From a virus, in IMG/VR virus record IMGVR_UViG_3300030450_000479, positions 1-38,477 of that record: 38,477 bases of DNA. One strand, written 5' to 3'. The notes below the pieces were generated by a model. It was not told where the DNA came from. It ran no database searches and saw nothing but the letters and a program-made list of their open reading frames with translations. Each line of letters opens with the position of its first letter. Positions within the stretch are counted from its first letter, which is position 1. Shown one piece after another: positions 1 to 5,204 of the stretch. The translations under genes were made by a program, and so were the position numbers.

Positions 1-180
1 GTCTAAATGTCCCATTGTTCCTGCTGTTACTCCAGAGCTACTCATTGAATAAGTTGAACCTATTCTTTTTGCATGAGAGTACGATCCATCAACAGAAGCT
101 TGTGCTGTAGCGGTAATCTTATGTACTGTCCCTGCATGAACTGGAGCAGCTAATAAAAGCAGAAAGAGAAAGTGTTTCAT
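1..180 (-). CDS. Exported protein, N-terminal part (cut by window edge)
   Basis: This reading frame starts at 180 and runs off the left edge after 60 codons. It opens with a clear Sec signal peptide, MKHFLFLLLLAAPVHA, with an A-x-A-type cleavage site before GTV. The mature part is rich in Ser, Gly and Thr. Its start overlaps the stop of the upstream gene (177-386) by four bases (ATGA), so the two are probably translationally coupled. It may be the front half of the fragment at 38237-38477: that piece has similar composition, lies on the same strand, and is next in the operon if the window closes into a circle. The frames disagree by one base at the seam. Function is unknown; export to the periplasm or cell surface is inferred from the signal peptide. 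Confidence 0.75.
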   Translation of the reverse strand, partial: MKHFLFLLLLAAPVHAGTVHKITATAQASVDGSYSHAKRIGSTYSMSSSGVTAGTMGHLD

Positions 181-386
181 AAATAAGCCTTGCTGATCTG
201 CGCTAATAATCCTAATAATGCCAGAGCTGCGCTAACAACTGCTGCTGCTGCGAAAACTCTTCTTTCTAACACTCTCACTCTATCTTCTAAATCTGAGTTA
301 CGTTCTTCTAGACGCTTCAATTTCATTTCCATTACTACAATGGCTGTTTGTTGATTCGCATCTAGAGAGAGAGCTTCATTATTCAT
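177..386 (-). CDS. Small coiled-coil membrane protein
   Basis: This 69-residue protein has a charged heptad-like helix at about residues 20-45 (KLKRLEERNSDLEDRVRVLE). A C-terminal hydrophobic segment follows at about 45-66 (FAAAAVVSAALALLGLLAQI). The start overlaps the stop of 383-841 by four bases, and the stop overlaps the start of the exported protein at 180 by four. A coiled coil joined to a single membrane helix fits a small lysis accessory or envelope protein, and T7-like phages keep lysis genes near the terminase. I recognise no family, so a lysis role is only a suggestion. Confidence 0.7.
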   Translation of the reverse strand: MNNEALSLDANQQTAIVVMEMKLKRLEERNSDLEDRVRVLERRVFAAAAVVSAALALLGLLAQISKAYL

Positions 387-841
387 GTTAATTTTCCTGA
401 TTGTGGATCGACTGGCCTATTCGTTATGGGGTCAATCCTTGGTTTGTCTGGTACTAATTTAATTGGAGTCTCAACCCTGATAATTGTATAAGGAACTCCA
501 CCTTCAAAACCTGCCGCTTCTGCTTTCTTTTTCTCTTCATCAGCTTTATAAGTTCCATCTCCTCTTTTCTTTGCAGTTTCGAGCCCGAAGGAAGCCAGGG
601 CACCAGTAAACACGCTAGCTATGAACGTGGGGTCGATCCTTTCTTGTTTACCTAAACCAGGCAATTCTACATAGTTTAAAGTTAAGATAAACCCACTCCA
701 AACAACTACACCCAACCTCACAAAAGTAGAAAGAACTTGAAGCTGTTCTTCCTTATCATCAAGGCCTTCCTTTAACCTTTGTATTGGATTTTTTTTGTTT
801 TCTTTTTTGTCTTTGGTTTCGTTTGTGGTTTCGTCATTCAT
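383..841 (-). CDS. Putative holin-like protein with two membrane segments
   Basis: The frame is open upstream to 916, but I choose the ATG at 841 (MNDETTNETKDK, 152 residues). The longer version would overlap the divergent gene that starts at 894. Upstream of 841 lies an A/T tract without a clear ribosome site. The N-terminus is very charged (Lys, Glu, Asn). Two hydrophobic stretches follow, about residues 43-62 (VRLGVVVWSGFILTLNYVEL) and 70-88 (PTFIASVFTGALASFGLETA). A hydrophilic Pro-rich tail ends the protein. Two membrane helices with charged ends, next to the terminase region, fit a holin that permeabilises the inner membrane. It is the first gene of the minus-strand operon. The holin call is inference from topology and position. 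Confidence 0.6.
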   Translation of the reverse strand: MNDETTNETKDKKENKKNPIQRLKEGLDDKEEQLQVLSTFVRLGVVVWSGFILTLNYVELPGLGKQERIDPTFIASVFTGALASFGLETAKKRGDGTYKADEEKKKAEAAGFEGGVPYTIIRVETPIKLVPDKPRIDPITNRPVDPQSGKLT

Positions 842-893
842 AAAAAAAAGAAAGCTGACCAAACTAAGATAAGACAAATTCTCTATTTCGTCA

Positions 894-1061
894 GTGCCTG
901 AAATAACTGCTGCCATTATCGGTGCTATTGCAAGTATCGTTTTAATGACCTTTGGTAGTATTAATAGACGCAGAGAAAAAGATATTACTGAAATATTTAG
1001 ACGCTTAAATCAATTAGAAAAATCTGTTGTCAGATTAGAAGAATCTAAAAAATATTATTGA
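894..1061 (+). CDS. 55-residue membrane-anchored coiled-coil protein
   Basis: A GTG at 894 opens a 55-codon frame ending in TGA at 1059-1061. Residues 4-20 are hydrophobic (ITAAIIGAIASIVLMTF). The Arg-rich stop-transfer GSINRRREK follows, then a charged helix (ITEIFRRLNQLEKSVVRLEE) with heptad spacing. An N-terminal anchor plus an amphipathic helix is a common layout for small phage lysis or envelope proteins. It is divergent from 383-841 (52 bases between starts) and overlaps the convergent gene at 1055-1219 by seven bases. No family recognised. The frame is short, but its amino-acid pattern is far from random. Confidence 0.6.
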   Translation: MPEITAAIIGAIASIVLMTFGSINRRREKDITEIFRRLNQLEKSVVRLEESKKYY

Positions 1062-1219
1062 CTCATAATCCTTCTGATTAATTCTGTTTTTGCATAATGA
1101 GTCCTTGTTCCAGCTAATTCTCCTAACTGTCTAGACGTTAAATATCTTAAAAAACGTGCATAACCTTGCCTTGGTTTAGGACTTTTATAAACAAATAATG
1201 ATCCGATAGCTTTAAACAT
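1055..1219 (-). CDS. 54-residue basic protein of unknown function
   Basis: The frame starts with ATG at 1219 and ends with TAA at 1055-1057. The product is MFKAIGSLFVYKSPKPRQG followed by a mixed basic and hydrophobic sequence. It contains ARFLRYLTSRQLGELAGTRT and ends IRRIMSQ. It is rich in Arg and Lys with Leu/Ile spacing typical of a small helical protein, perhaps nucleic-acid binding. It is convergent with 894-1061. It does not belong to the minus operon that starts at 841, since the two are separated by the plus-strand gene. A perfect 12-bp hairpin lies just upstream at 1243-1278. I recognise no family. Confidence 0.55.
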   Translation of the reverse strand: MFKAIGSLFVYKSPKPRQGYARFLRYLTSRQLGELAGTRTHYAKTELIRRIMSQ

Positions 1220-1242
1220 AGTAGAATCATGTGTATAGAAAT

Positions 1243-1278
1243 AGCAAAGCCTCCCTTATGACCACAGGAGGCTTTGCT
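1243..1278. other. Perfect 12-bp inverted repeat (hairpin)
   Basis: AGCAAAGCCTCC at 1243-1254 pairs perfectly with GGAGGCTTTGCT at 1267-1278 around a 12-base loop. Neither side carries a strong T tract: rightward it is followed by TGGCTTAAATGG, leftward by ATTTCTATAC. A classic Rho-independent terminator is therefore only weakly supported. It sits between the mixed-strand small genes and the terminase block. It could stop or process transcripts entering the terminase genes, or mark a double-stranded RNase cleavage site. Confidence 0.6.
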
Positions 1279-1344
1279 TGGCTTAAATGGGGACTCTCAA
1301 GCCAATCTAAAACTAACAACATTTTATTAATTTGCAAATTACTA

Positions 1345-1512
1345 ATGATTAGTTATCAACCTGAGTGGAGAAAAGAAGATGAAGAACGTGGCTTAAGAAT
1401 GGAACGTTTATACATTCTTGACGGTAGACACAGACCTGATCATAAACTTCGTGGCCTTTATACAGGTCTTAATGCTAAAGGAGAAGAACTAGAAAACTAT
1501 ATAGCATCCTAA
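1345..1512 (+). CDS. Small protein of unknown function upstream of terminase
   Basis: The frame is open from 1231, but a longer start would lie before or inside the strong hairpin at 1243-1278. I therefore prefer the ATG at 1345, giving 55 residues that begin MISYQPEWRKEDEERG. Another ATG lies at 1399 (MERLYILDGRHRPDH). No start has a convincing ribosome site. The C-terminal half, with YILDGRHRPDHKLRGLYTGL, looks like a compact conserved module rather than random sequence. It precedes the terminase small subunit by 39 bases and is probably cotranscribed with it. Function unknown; the exact start is uncertain. Confidence 0.5.
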   Translation: MISYQPEWRKEDEERGLRMERLYILDGRHRPDHKLRGLYTGLNAKGEELENYIAS

Positions 1513-1551
1513 TTAACGCTATCCTTTTAACTAAATACACTTAAGGAACCT

Positions 1552-1773
1552 ATGGAAGATAATCAAAAAGCCTTAGAAAGCCTTCATACAGTACTAATAC
1601 AAGAACTTTTAAACAGAATTAGAACAGGTGAAGCTGCACCTTCTGACCTAAACGTAGCTAGACAATTATTGAAAGATAATGGGATTGAATGTATTCCTGT
1701 TGAAGCTTCTCCTTTTGGTGATTTAATGGCATCTCTTCCTGATTTAGAAGCTGTTCATCCTCTAGAGCGCTAG
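1552..1773 (+). CDS. Terminase small subunit (T7 gp18-like)
   Basis: This 73-residue protein sits directly before the large terminase, with the next start (GTG at 1775) one base past its stop. That is the usual gp18-gp19 arrangement in T7-like phages. The N-terminal half is helical (QKALESLHTVLIQELLNRIR). TGEAAPSDLNVARQLLKDNGIE follows, which resembles the helix-turn-helix-like part of podovirus small terminases. The C-terminus is short and acidic. The product would bind the packaging site on concatemeric phage DNA and direct the large subunit. The call rests on position, size and this motif; the T7 protein is slightly longer (about 89 residues). Confidence 0.75.
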   Translation: MEDNQKALESLHTVLIQELLNRIRTGEAAPSDLNVARQLLKDNGIECIPVEASPFGDLMASLPDLEAVHPLER

Positions 1774-1774
1774 T

Positions 1775-3484
1775 GTGCAACCTTTACCAGAGAAATTACA
1801 AGACTTTAGATACTTTCTAATTCTTACTTGGAGGCATCTAAATCTCCCAGACCCAACACCAGTACAACTAGAAATAGCTGAATACCTTCAACACGGCCCT
1901 AGAAGAAAAATAATTCAAGCTTTTAGAGGTGTAGGTAAATCTTGGATTACTTCTGCTTATGTAGTTTGGAAACTACGCATGGATCCACAATTAAAGTTCC
2001 TTGTGGTTTCAGCTTCTAAAGATAGAGCAGATAACTTCTCTACTTTCACTATGAGACTAATTAGTGAAATGGATGTATTAGCTCCTTTACGTCCAGATGC
2101 TTCCCAAAGAAACTCTAAAATAAGCTTTGATGTAAGACCTGCTAGAGCTGACCATGCTCCCTCAGTTAAATCTGTAGGTGTATTAGGTCAAATGGCAGGT
2201 TCTAGAGCAGATGAAGTTGTAGCTGATGACGTAGAAGTTCCAAACAACTCCTTCACTCAACCTATGAGAGACAAACTCTCTGAAGCTGTTAAAGAATTTG
2301 ACGCAATCCTTAAACCTAATGGCAAAATTTGTTTCCTAGGTACTCCGCAAACTGAGCAAAGTTTGTACTTAACCCTAGAAGAAAGAGGATATGAAACTTG
2401 CATTTGGCCTGCTAGATATCCAAACCTTAAAAACAACTATGGAGACAGACTTGCTCCTAAAGTTCATAAAAGGCTCCTAGATGAGGTTGTAAGCCCTAAA
2501 GATCCTGTTGATCCAGATAGGTTTAACTCTATAGACCTAATGGAAAGAGAAGCTTCCTACGGGCGTTCTGGCTTTGCTCTCCAGTTTATGCTGGATACTT
2601 CTCTCTCAGATCAAGATAGATATCCTCTTAAACTTTCTGACCTAATAATTTCTTCAATTAACCCTGATCATGCTCCAGAAAAAATAATATGGTCTAACTC
2701 TCCTGAATATTCCTTACAAGATCTTCCTTGCGTAGGTTTTAACGGAGACAGATATTACAGACCTGCACAAGAGTTCGGAGATTGGATCGAATACACAGGC
2801 TCAGTTATGTCTATTGACCCCTCAGGGAAAGGCAAGGACGCTACAGGTTACGCAATTGTCAAGATGTTGAATGGAAACTTATTTGTTTCTGATGCTGGTG
2901 GCCTAACAGGTGGTTATGACGAACCTGTTTTAGAAAAACTTTCTCGTCTTGCTAAAAAACACAACGTTAACCAAATAATTGTTGAAGAAAACTTCGGTGG
3001 TGGAATGTTTGCTGAACTTCTAAAACCCTACTTAATGCGTATTCACCCTTGTGCTGTAGAAAACGTACGAAATAACAAAACCAAAGAGTTCAGAATCATT
3101 GACACCCTTGAACCTGTAATGAACTCTCACCGATTAATCATTGATAGGAAAGTCGTAGAAAAAGACTACAGATCCAATACAAATGAGGCACCAGAACGAA
3201 AGCTAAAACTTCAACTCTTTTATCAGATGAGTCGCATAACACGTCACAAAGGATCCTTAGTCCATGATGACATCCTAGATGCTCTATCTGGTGCTGTCTC
3301 TTACTGGACTGAATACATGTCTGCTGATGAAGACCGCAACATTAAATCTAGACAAGATGAACTTCTTCGTATCCACCTAGATGATTGGGGTGACTCCATG
3401 AATAACACCATCACACAAACAGCTATGGGTATGTCCCTTGACCAAATAAGACAAACTTCTTCCTCCTCTAATTCAATGTTCTAA
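1775..3484 (+). CDS. Terminase large subunit, packaging ATPase and nuclease (T7 gp19-like)
   Basis: This 569-residue protein has a GTG start. The ATPase P-loop is FRGVGKSW with Lys55. The Walker B-like acidic stretch VVADDVE follows at 148-154 (Asp151, Asp152, Glu154), with coupling segment CFLGTPQ at about 186-192. The C-terminal nuclease domain shows MSIDPSGKGKDATGYAI (Asp348), IIVEENFGGGMF (Glu404/405) and a late HDDILDALSGAV acidic motif, as in RNase H-fold terminase nucleases. The length is close to T7 gp19 (586). It pumps DNA into the prohead at the portal and cuts concatemers. In T7-like genomes this gene lies at the right physical end, which agrees with the repeat-rich gap that follows. 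Confidence 0.95.
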   Translation: MQPLPEKLQDFRYFLILTWRHLNLPDPTPVQLEIAEYLQHGPRRKIIQAFRGVGKSWITSAYVVWKLRMDPQLKFLVVSASKDRADNFSTFTMRLISEMDVLAPLRPDASQRNSKISFDVRPARADHAPSVKSVGVLGQMAGSRADEVVADDVEVPNNSFTQPMRDKLSEAVKEFDAILKPNGKICFLGTPQTEQSLYLTLEERGYETCIWPARYPNLKNNYGDRLAPKVHKRLLDEVVSPKDPVDPDRFNSIDLMEREASYGRSGFALQFMLDTSLSDQDRYPLKLSDLIISSINPDHAPEKIIWSNSPEYSLQDLPCVGFNGDRYYRPAQEFGDWIEYTGSVMSIDPSGKGKDATGYAIVKMLNGNLFVSDAGGLTGGYDEPVLEKLSRLAKKHNVNQIIVEENFGGGMFAELLKPYLMRIHPCAVENVRNNKTKEFRIIDTLEPVMNSHRLIIDRKVVEKDYRSNTNEAPERKLKLQLFYQMSRITRHKGSLVHDDILDALSGAVSYWTEYMSADEDRNIKSRQDELLRIHLDDWGDSMNNTITQTAMGMSLDQIRQTSSSSNSMF

Positions 3485-3486
3485 TA

Positions 3487-3593
3487 ATTAGGGTCACTCA
3501 TATTTCCCTATTAGGTACACTCATGAATTCTATTTAGGGACACACATAAAATACCTATTAGGGTCACTCATAAATTGATTTAGGGGCCCATCT
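3487..3593 (+). repeat. Five phased direct repeats, core ATTAGGGTCACTCAT
   Basis: Copies start at 3487 (ATTAGGGTCACTCAT), 3510 (ATTAGGTACACTCAT), 3533 (TTTAGGGACACACAT), 3557 (identical to the first) and 3579 (TTTAGGGGCCCATC, degenerate). Spacing is 23, 23, 24 and 22 bases, so the copies lie on nearly the same face of the helix. They begin three bases after the terminase stop. The core resembles the promoter recalled for the RNA polymerase of cyanophage Syn5 (ATTGGGCACCCGTAA). The repeats could be phage promoters, binding sites for packaging proteins, or the counterpart of the short repeats beside T7 ends. Function is inferred. Confidence 0.75.
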
Positions 3594-3620
3594 ACGGAGT
3601 AGACCTCGAAGAGGGATACA

Positions 3621-3660
3621 ACAAAGAAAAAAGAAAAGTAACAAAAGAAAAAAGAAAGGT
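3621..3660 (+). repeat. Tandem 20-bp polypurine repeat
   Basis: ACAAAGAAAAAAGAAAAGTA at 3621-3640 is followed directly by ACAAAAGAAAAAAGAAAGGT at 3641-3660. The two nearly identical units are A/G-only apart from C and T at the edges. Such strand-asymmetric A-tracts bend or soften DNA and are common near phage ends and origins. No coding potential is visible. Confidence 0.55.
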
Positions 3661-3748
3661 TCCCACACAGGACTCCAAAAGTCTTCAAAGGTTTCTAACA
3701 AAAGAAGAAGCTGCTACAGATTCTTCCTTCTCTTCCTAACCAAAAGCC

Positions 3749-3803
3749 CTCTATAAACACTCCTATAACAATCCAATGATCTCTTATAGCTAACTCCTAT
3801 AAC
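3749..3803 (+). repeat. Four CTC(C/T)TATAAC-like repeats
   Basis: Units are CTCTATAAAC (3749-3758), CTCCTATAAC (3760-3769), CTCTTATAGC (3781-3790) and CTCCTATAAC (3794-3803). The second and fourth share the 11-mer ACTCCTATAAC, 34 bases apart. A near match, TAACTCTTATAA, occurs at 7101-7112 in front of the RNA polymerase gene. TATAAC is close to a bacterial -10 box, so tandem host promoters are possible, but no good -35 boxes are visible. Confidence 0.5.
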
Positions 3804-3839
3804 GTCCCATTGGGATCATCTGGGCGATCCCTCTGGGAC
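3804..3839. other. Strong interrupted hairpin
   Basis: GTCCCA (3804-3809) pairs with TGGGAC (3834-3839). Inside it, GGGATC (3812-3817) pairs with GATCCC (3826-3831). The two stems are separated by a 2x2 internal loop, and an 8-base loop closes the inner one. There are twelve GC-rich base pairs in an otherwise AT-rich gap. It could be an RNA stem, a terminator without a T tract, or a protein-binding palindrome near the genome end. Confidence 0.65.
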
Positions 3840-3884
3840 ACCCTCTTACAACCTTTAACCTCTTTCCTTTGGGGCACCCTTGGT
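3833..3884 (+). promoter_or_regulatory. Two Syn5-promoter-like motifs
   Basis: TCTGGGACACCCTCTTA (3833-3849) and CTTTGGGGCACCCTTGG (3867-3883) each contain TGGG, one base, then CACCC. The promoter recalled for the Syn5 cyanophage RNA polymerase is ATTGGGCACCCGTAA, so each site differs in the core by one inserted base. They also resemble the five repeats at 3487-3593. The first overlaps the 3' arm of the hairpin at 3804-3839. Promoter activity is inferred only. Confidence 0.4.
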
Positions 3885-4205
3885 TTACTCGCAAAAATCT
3901 GAAGGGGTATACGAATATGTGAAATCCAGAAATTCCCCCCATATGGTCAGTTTTCCAGGGCAAAAAGAGATTCTTTCAGACAAATCATTGATATAACTAG
4001 GAATCCATCAGACTATTTATCTGATTACGGGCATATCTGGGTCTAAATATTATCTTTTAGTACATTTGTATCTGTTTTTGTATTTTATCGATGGCCTATC
4101 CTTCAGCCAAGTATTAATACCTAAATACCCAAAGGTTAACAAAGTGAAACAAAAGAAATAACCAAGTGATACCAAGAGATAATCAATCAGAGGCCACTAG
4201 AAGAG

Positions 4206-4264
4206 TTTAAAAAGCGCTAGATAATGTTAGAATGAAATTAGATAGCAGCTTTACTTGTTATCTA
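4206..4264 (+). promoter_or_regulatory. Candidate host promoter for early genes, with a 5' hairpin
   Basis: TTTAAA (4206-4211) and TAGAAT (4228-4233, five of six bases of TATAAT) are separated by 16 bases, a reasonable sigma-70 layout. The expected transcript start is near 4240. There TAGATAGCA (4239-4247) pairs with TGTTATCTA (4256-4264), with one G-U, around an 8-base loop, so the early RNA would start with a stem-loop. It is followed by CCCAGAACCTATTCA just before the ATG at 4287. That block is related to the one at 5188-5204. The -35 box is poor. Confidence 0.45.
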
Positions 4265-4286
4265 GTCCCAGAACCTATTCAATTAA

Positions 4287-4505
4287 ATGAACATCTTCCA
4301 AGAGATCTCAGCAACTGTCTTAGACATTCCAGTTCATCTAGATGATTGGAGTTACAACAGGAAGAGAGATCTACACGAAGCATCAGCAAAGCTCTTAAAT
4401 AAACTCCCAGATGGTTTTATGTGGATCTTTCCTAATTCTGTAATCTTCAGAGCTATGGAATTAATGAGAGAGGAAGCAAGAGACCTATATGGAGAGGAGC
4501 TTTAA
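4287..4505 (+). CDS. First early gene, small protein of unknown function
   Basis: This 72-residue protein starts MNIFQEISATVLDIPVHLDDW. It is the first gene after the long control region, so it is probably expressed right after infection. No Shine-Dalgarno sequence is visible; instead CCCAGAACCTATTCA lies just upstream, as in two other early leaders of this window. The sequence is helical, with Trp and Phe scattered among charged residues (WSYNRKRDLHEASAKLLNKL, EARDLYGEEL) and no membrane segment. It looks like a small soluble protein, perhaps a host-takeover factor. No family recognised. Confidence 0.65.
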   Translation: MNIFQEISATVLDIPVHLDDWSYNRKRDLHEASAKLLNKLPDGFMWIFPNSVIFRAMELMREEARDLYGEEL

Positions 4506-4531
4506 TATCCCTGGCGGGATAATTTGATGAT

Positions 4532-4597
4532 CCTATGGAGCCTCTTAGGAGGTTCCACAGGCTCTTCTAATGAGCCTTTTACAACAGCCCAGAACAA
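4532..4597 (+). promoter_or_regulatory. RNA element A: alternative hairpins before the second early gene
   Basis: Hairpin 1 pairs CCTATGGAGCCTC (4532-4544) with GAGGTTCCACAGG (4549-4561), with one A-C mismatch and one G-U. Hairpin 2 pairs AGGCTC (4559-4564) with GAGCCT (4572-4577) and is followed by TTT, like a small terminator. The two share 4559-4561, so they compete. CAGCCCAGAAC follows just before the ATG at 4598. A smaller stem, TATCCC/GGGATA, lies at 4507-4521. The element at 5105-5204 has the same plan with compensating changes in the stem. It looks like an attenuator or a translation-control leader. Confidence 0.65.
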
Positions 4598-4741
4598 ATG
4601 ACTGAACAAGAACTATTCGAGGCGTTTGGTATTCCTTATAGGAGTCCAAGAGAACTAGAAGAAGAGAAGTTAAAACAGTATCGGCAAGCGAAAGCAGCTG
4701 ATGATTGGTTATTTAATGACTCTGATTCTTTACCTGAATAA
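4598..4741 (+). CDS. 47-residue acidic early protein
   Basis: The ATG at 4598 opens a frame ending with TAA at 4739-4741. The product is MTEQELFEAFGIPYRSPREL followed by EEEKLKQYRQAKAADDWLFN and an acidic tail DSDSLPE. It lies between RNA element A and the next gene, which starts two bases after its stop. This tight spacing supports it as real. It is strongly helical and charged, without a membrane segment. Function unknown; small acidic early proteins of T7-like phages often inhibit host enzymes, but nothing here identifies a target. Confidence 0.6.
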   Translation: MTEQELFEAFGIPYRSPRELEEEKLKQYRQAKAADDWLFNDSDSLPE

Positions 4742-4743
4742 CT

Positions 4744-5103
4744 ATGGAATCCATCAGGACTTATTACACAGAATATGCGCCAAGTCTTATAGATCTTTGG
4801 TCTAAATATTTAGCTCATGAAGATGTAATGACAAGTCATTATGCAGGGCCACAAAAACAATCTAAGGATTATGACCCTGAAAAAGAAGCTCACTTTGGTT
4901 TTGAGGTAGAAGATCCTTGCATTAGTGATGATGAAAGGATTTTATTTGAATGCTTCAGAGACAAAGTAAAAGTAATTCATCTTTATTCTTCACCTGAAAG
5001 TAAAGAGCTTGAATATGGAGAAGAGCACATGATGACTCATGAAAACTGCTTAGCTTATTTAGCTCAATTACCAAGATCTTGGTATAGTTTCTGCTCCAAA
5101 TGA
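4744..5103 (+). CDS. Early protein of unknown function
   Basis: This 119-residue soluble protein begins MESIRTYYTEYAPSLIDLW. It starts two bases after the preceding stop and ends two bases before the left arm of RNA element B (5105). It is acidic and aromatic-rich, with several His (HEDVMTSHYAG, EEHMMTHENC) and three Cys. It has no membrane helix or recognisable motif. It is probably cotranscribed with 4598-4741. The element after it could stop transcription, since hairpin A there ends in CTTTTTAT. No family recognised. Confidence 0.65.
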   Translation: MESIRTYYTEYAPSLIDLWSKYLAHEDVMTSHYAGPQKQSKDYDPEKEAHFGFEVEDPCISDDERILFECFRDKVKVIHLYSSPESKELEYGEEHMMTHENCLAYLAQLPRSWYSFCSK

Positions 5104-5104
5104 T

Positions 5105-5204
5105 GAACCTATGGAGGGTCTTTTATGACCTTCCACAGGTTCCTTTTTATAAGGAGCCTACAAGTAGTGCTTTAGCGCTACACAAGCCCCAGAAATCTAT
5201 TCAC
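5105..5204 (+). promoter_or_regulatory. RNA element B: alternative hairpins, paralogue of element A
   Basis: Hairpin 1 pairs 5105-5120 (GAACCTATGGAGGGTC) with 5127-5142 (GACCTTCCACAGGTTC). Its single A-C mismatch and G-U pair fall in the same places as in element A. Its tip GGTC/GACC replaces CCTC/GAGG of element A, so pairing is kept while the sequence changes. Hairpin 2 pairs AGGTTCCTT (5137-5145) with AAGGAGCCT (5151-5159) and shares 5137-5142 with hairpin 1. A third stem, GTAGTGC/GCGCTAC, lies at 5164-5181. CCCCAGAAATCTATTCAC then leads to the ATG at 5205. Hairpin 1 plus CTTTTTAT could terminate transcription. Confidence 0.7.

Larger units (their letters stand above)
3485..4286. other. 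800-base gene-free region; probable genome-end and early control region
   Basis: No credible gene is present. The region holds five phased repeats at 3487-3593, a purine-rich tandem repeat at 3621-3660, four CTC(C/T)TATA repeats at 3749-3803 and a strong hairpin at 3804-3839. Two TGGG-n-CACCC motifs follow at 3833-3884. There is a small hairpin at 4007-4025 (ATCAGA/TCTGAT) and a candidate host promoter at 4206-4233. In T7-like phages the right end with its terminal repeat follows the large terminase, and the left end precedes the early genes. In a circularised assembly both would meet here with the terminal repeat collapsed to one copy, so the exact ends cannot be seen from sequence. Confidence 0.7.

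Noticed and set aside
3485-4286. CRISPR-like array or tRNA cluster in the long gap
   Set aside because: The repeats are only 15 bases with 7-9 base spacers, and no cloverleaf can be drawn; the pattern fits binding-site arrays instead.
5100-5204. Longer start for the 5205 gene
   Set aside because: The region is a structured RNA element with compensating stem changes relative to 4532-4597, so it is better explained as non-coding.
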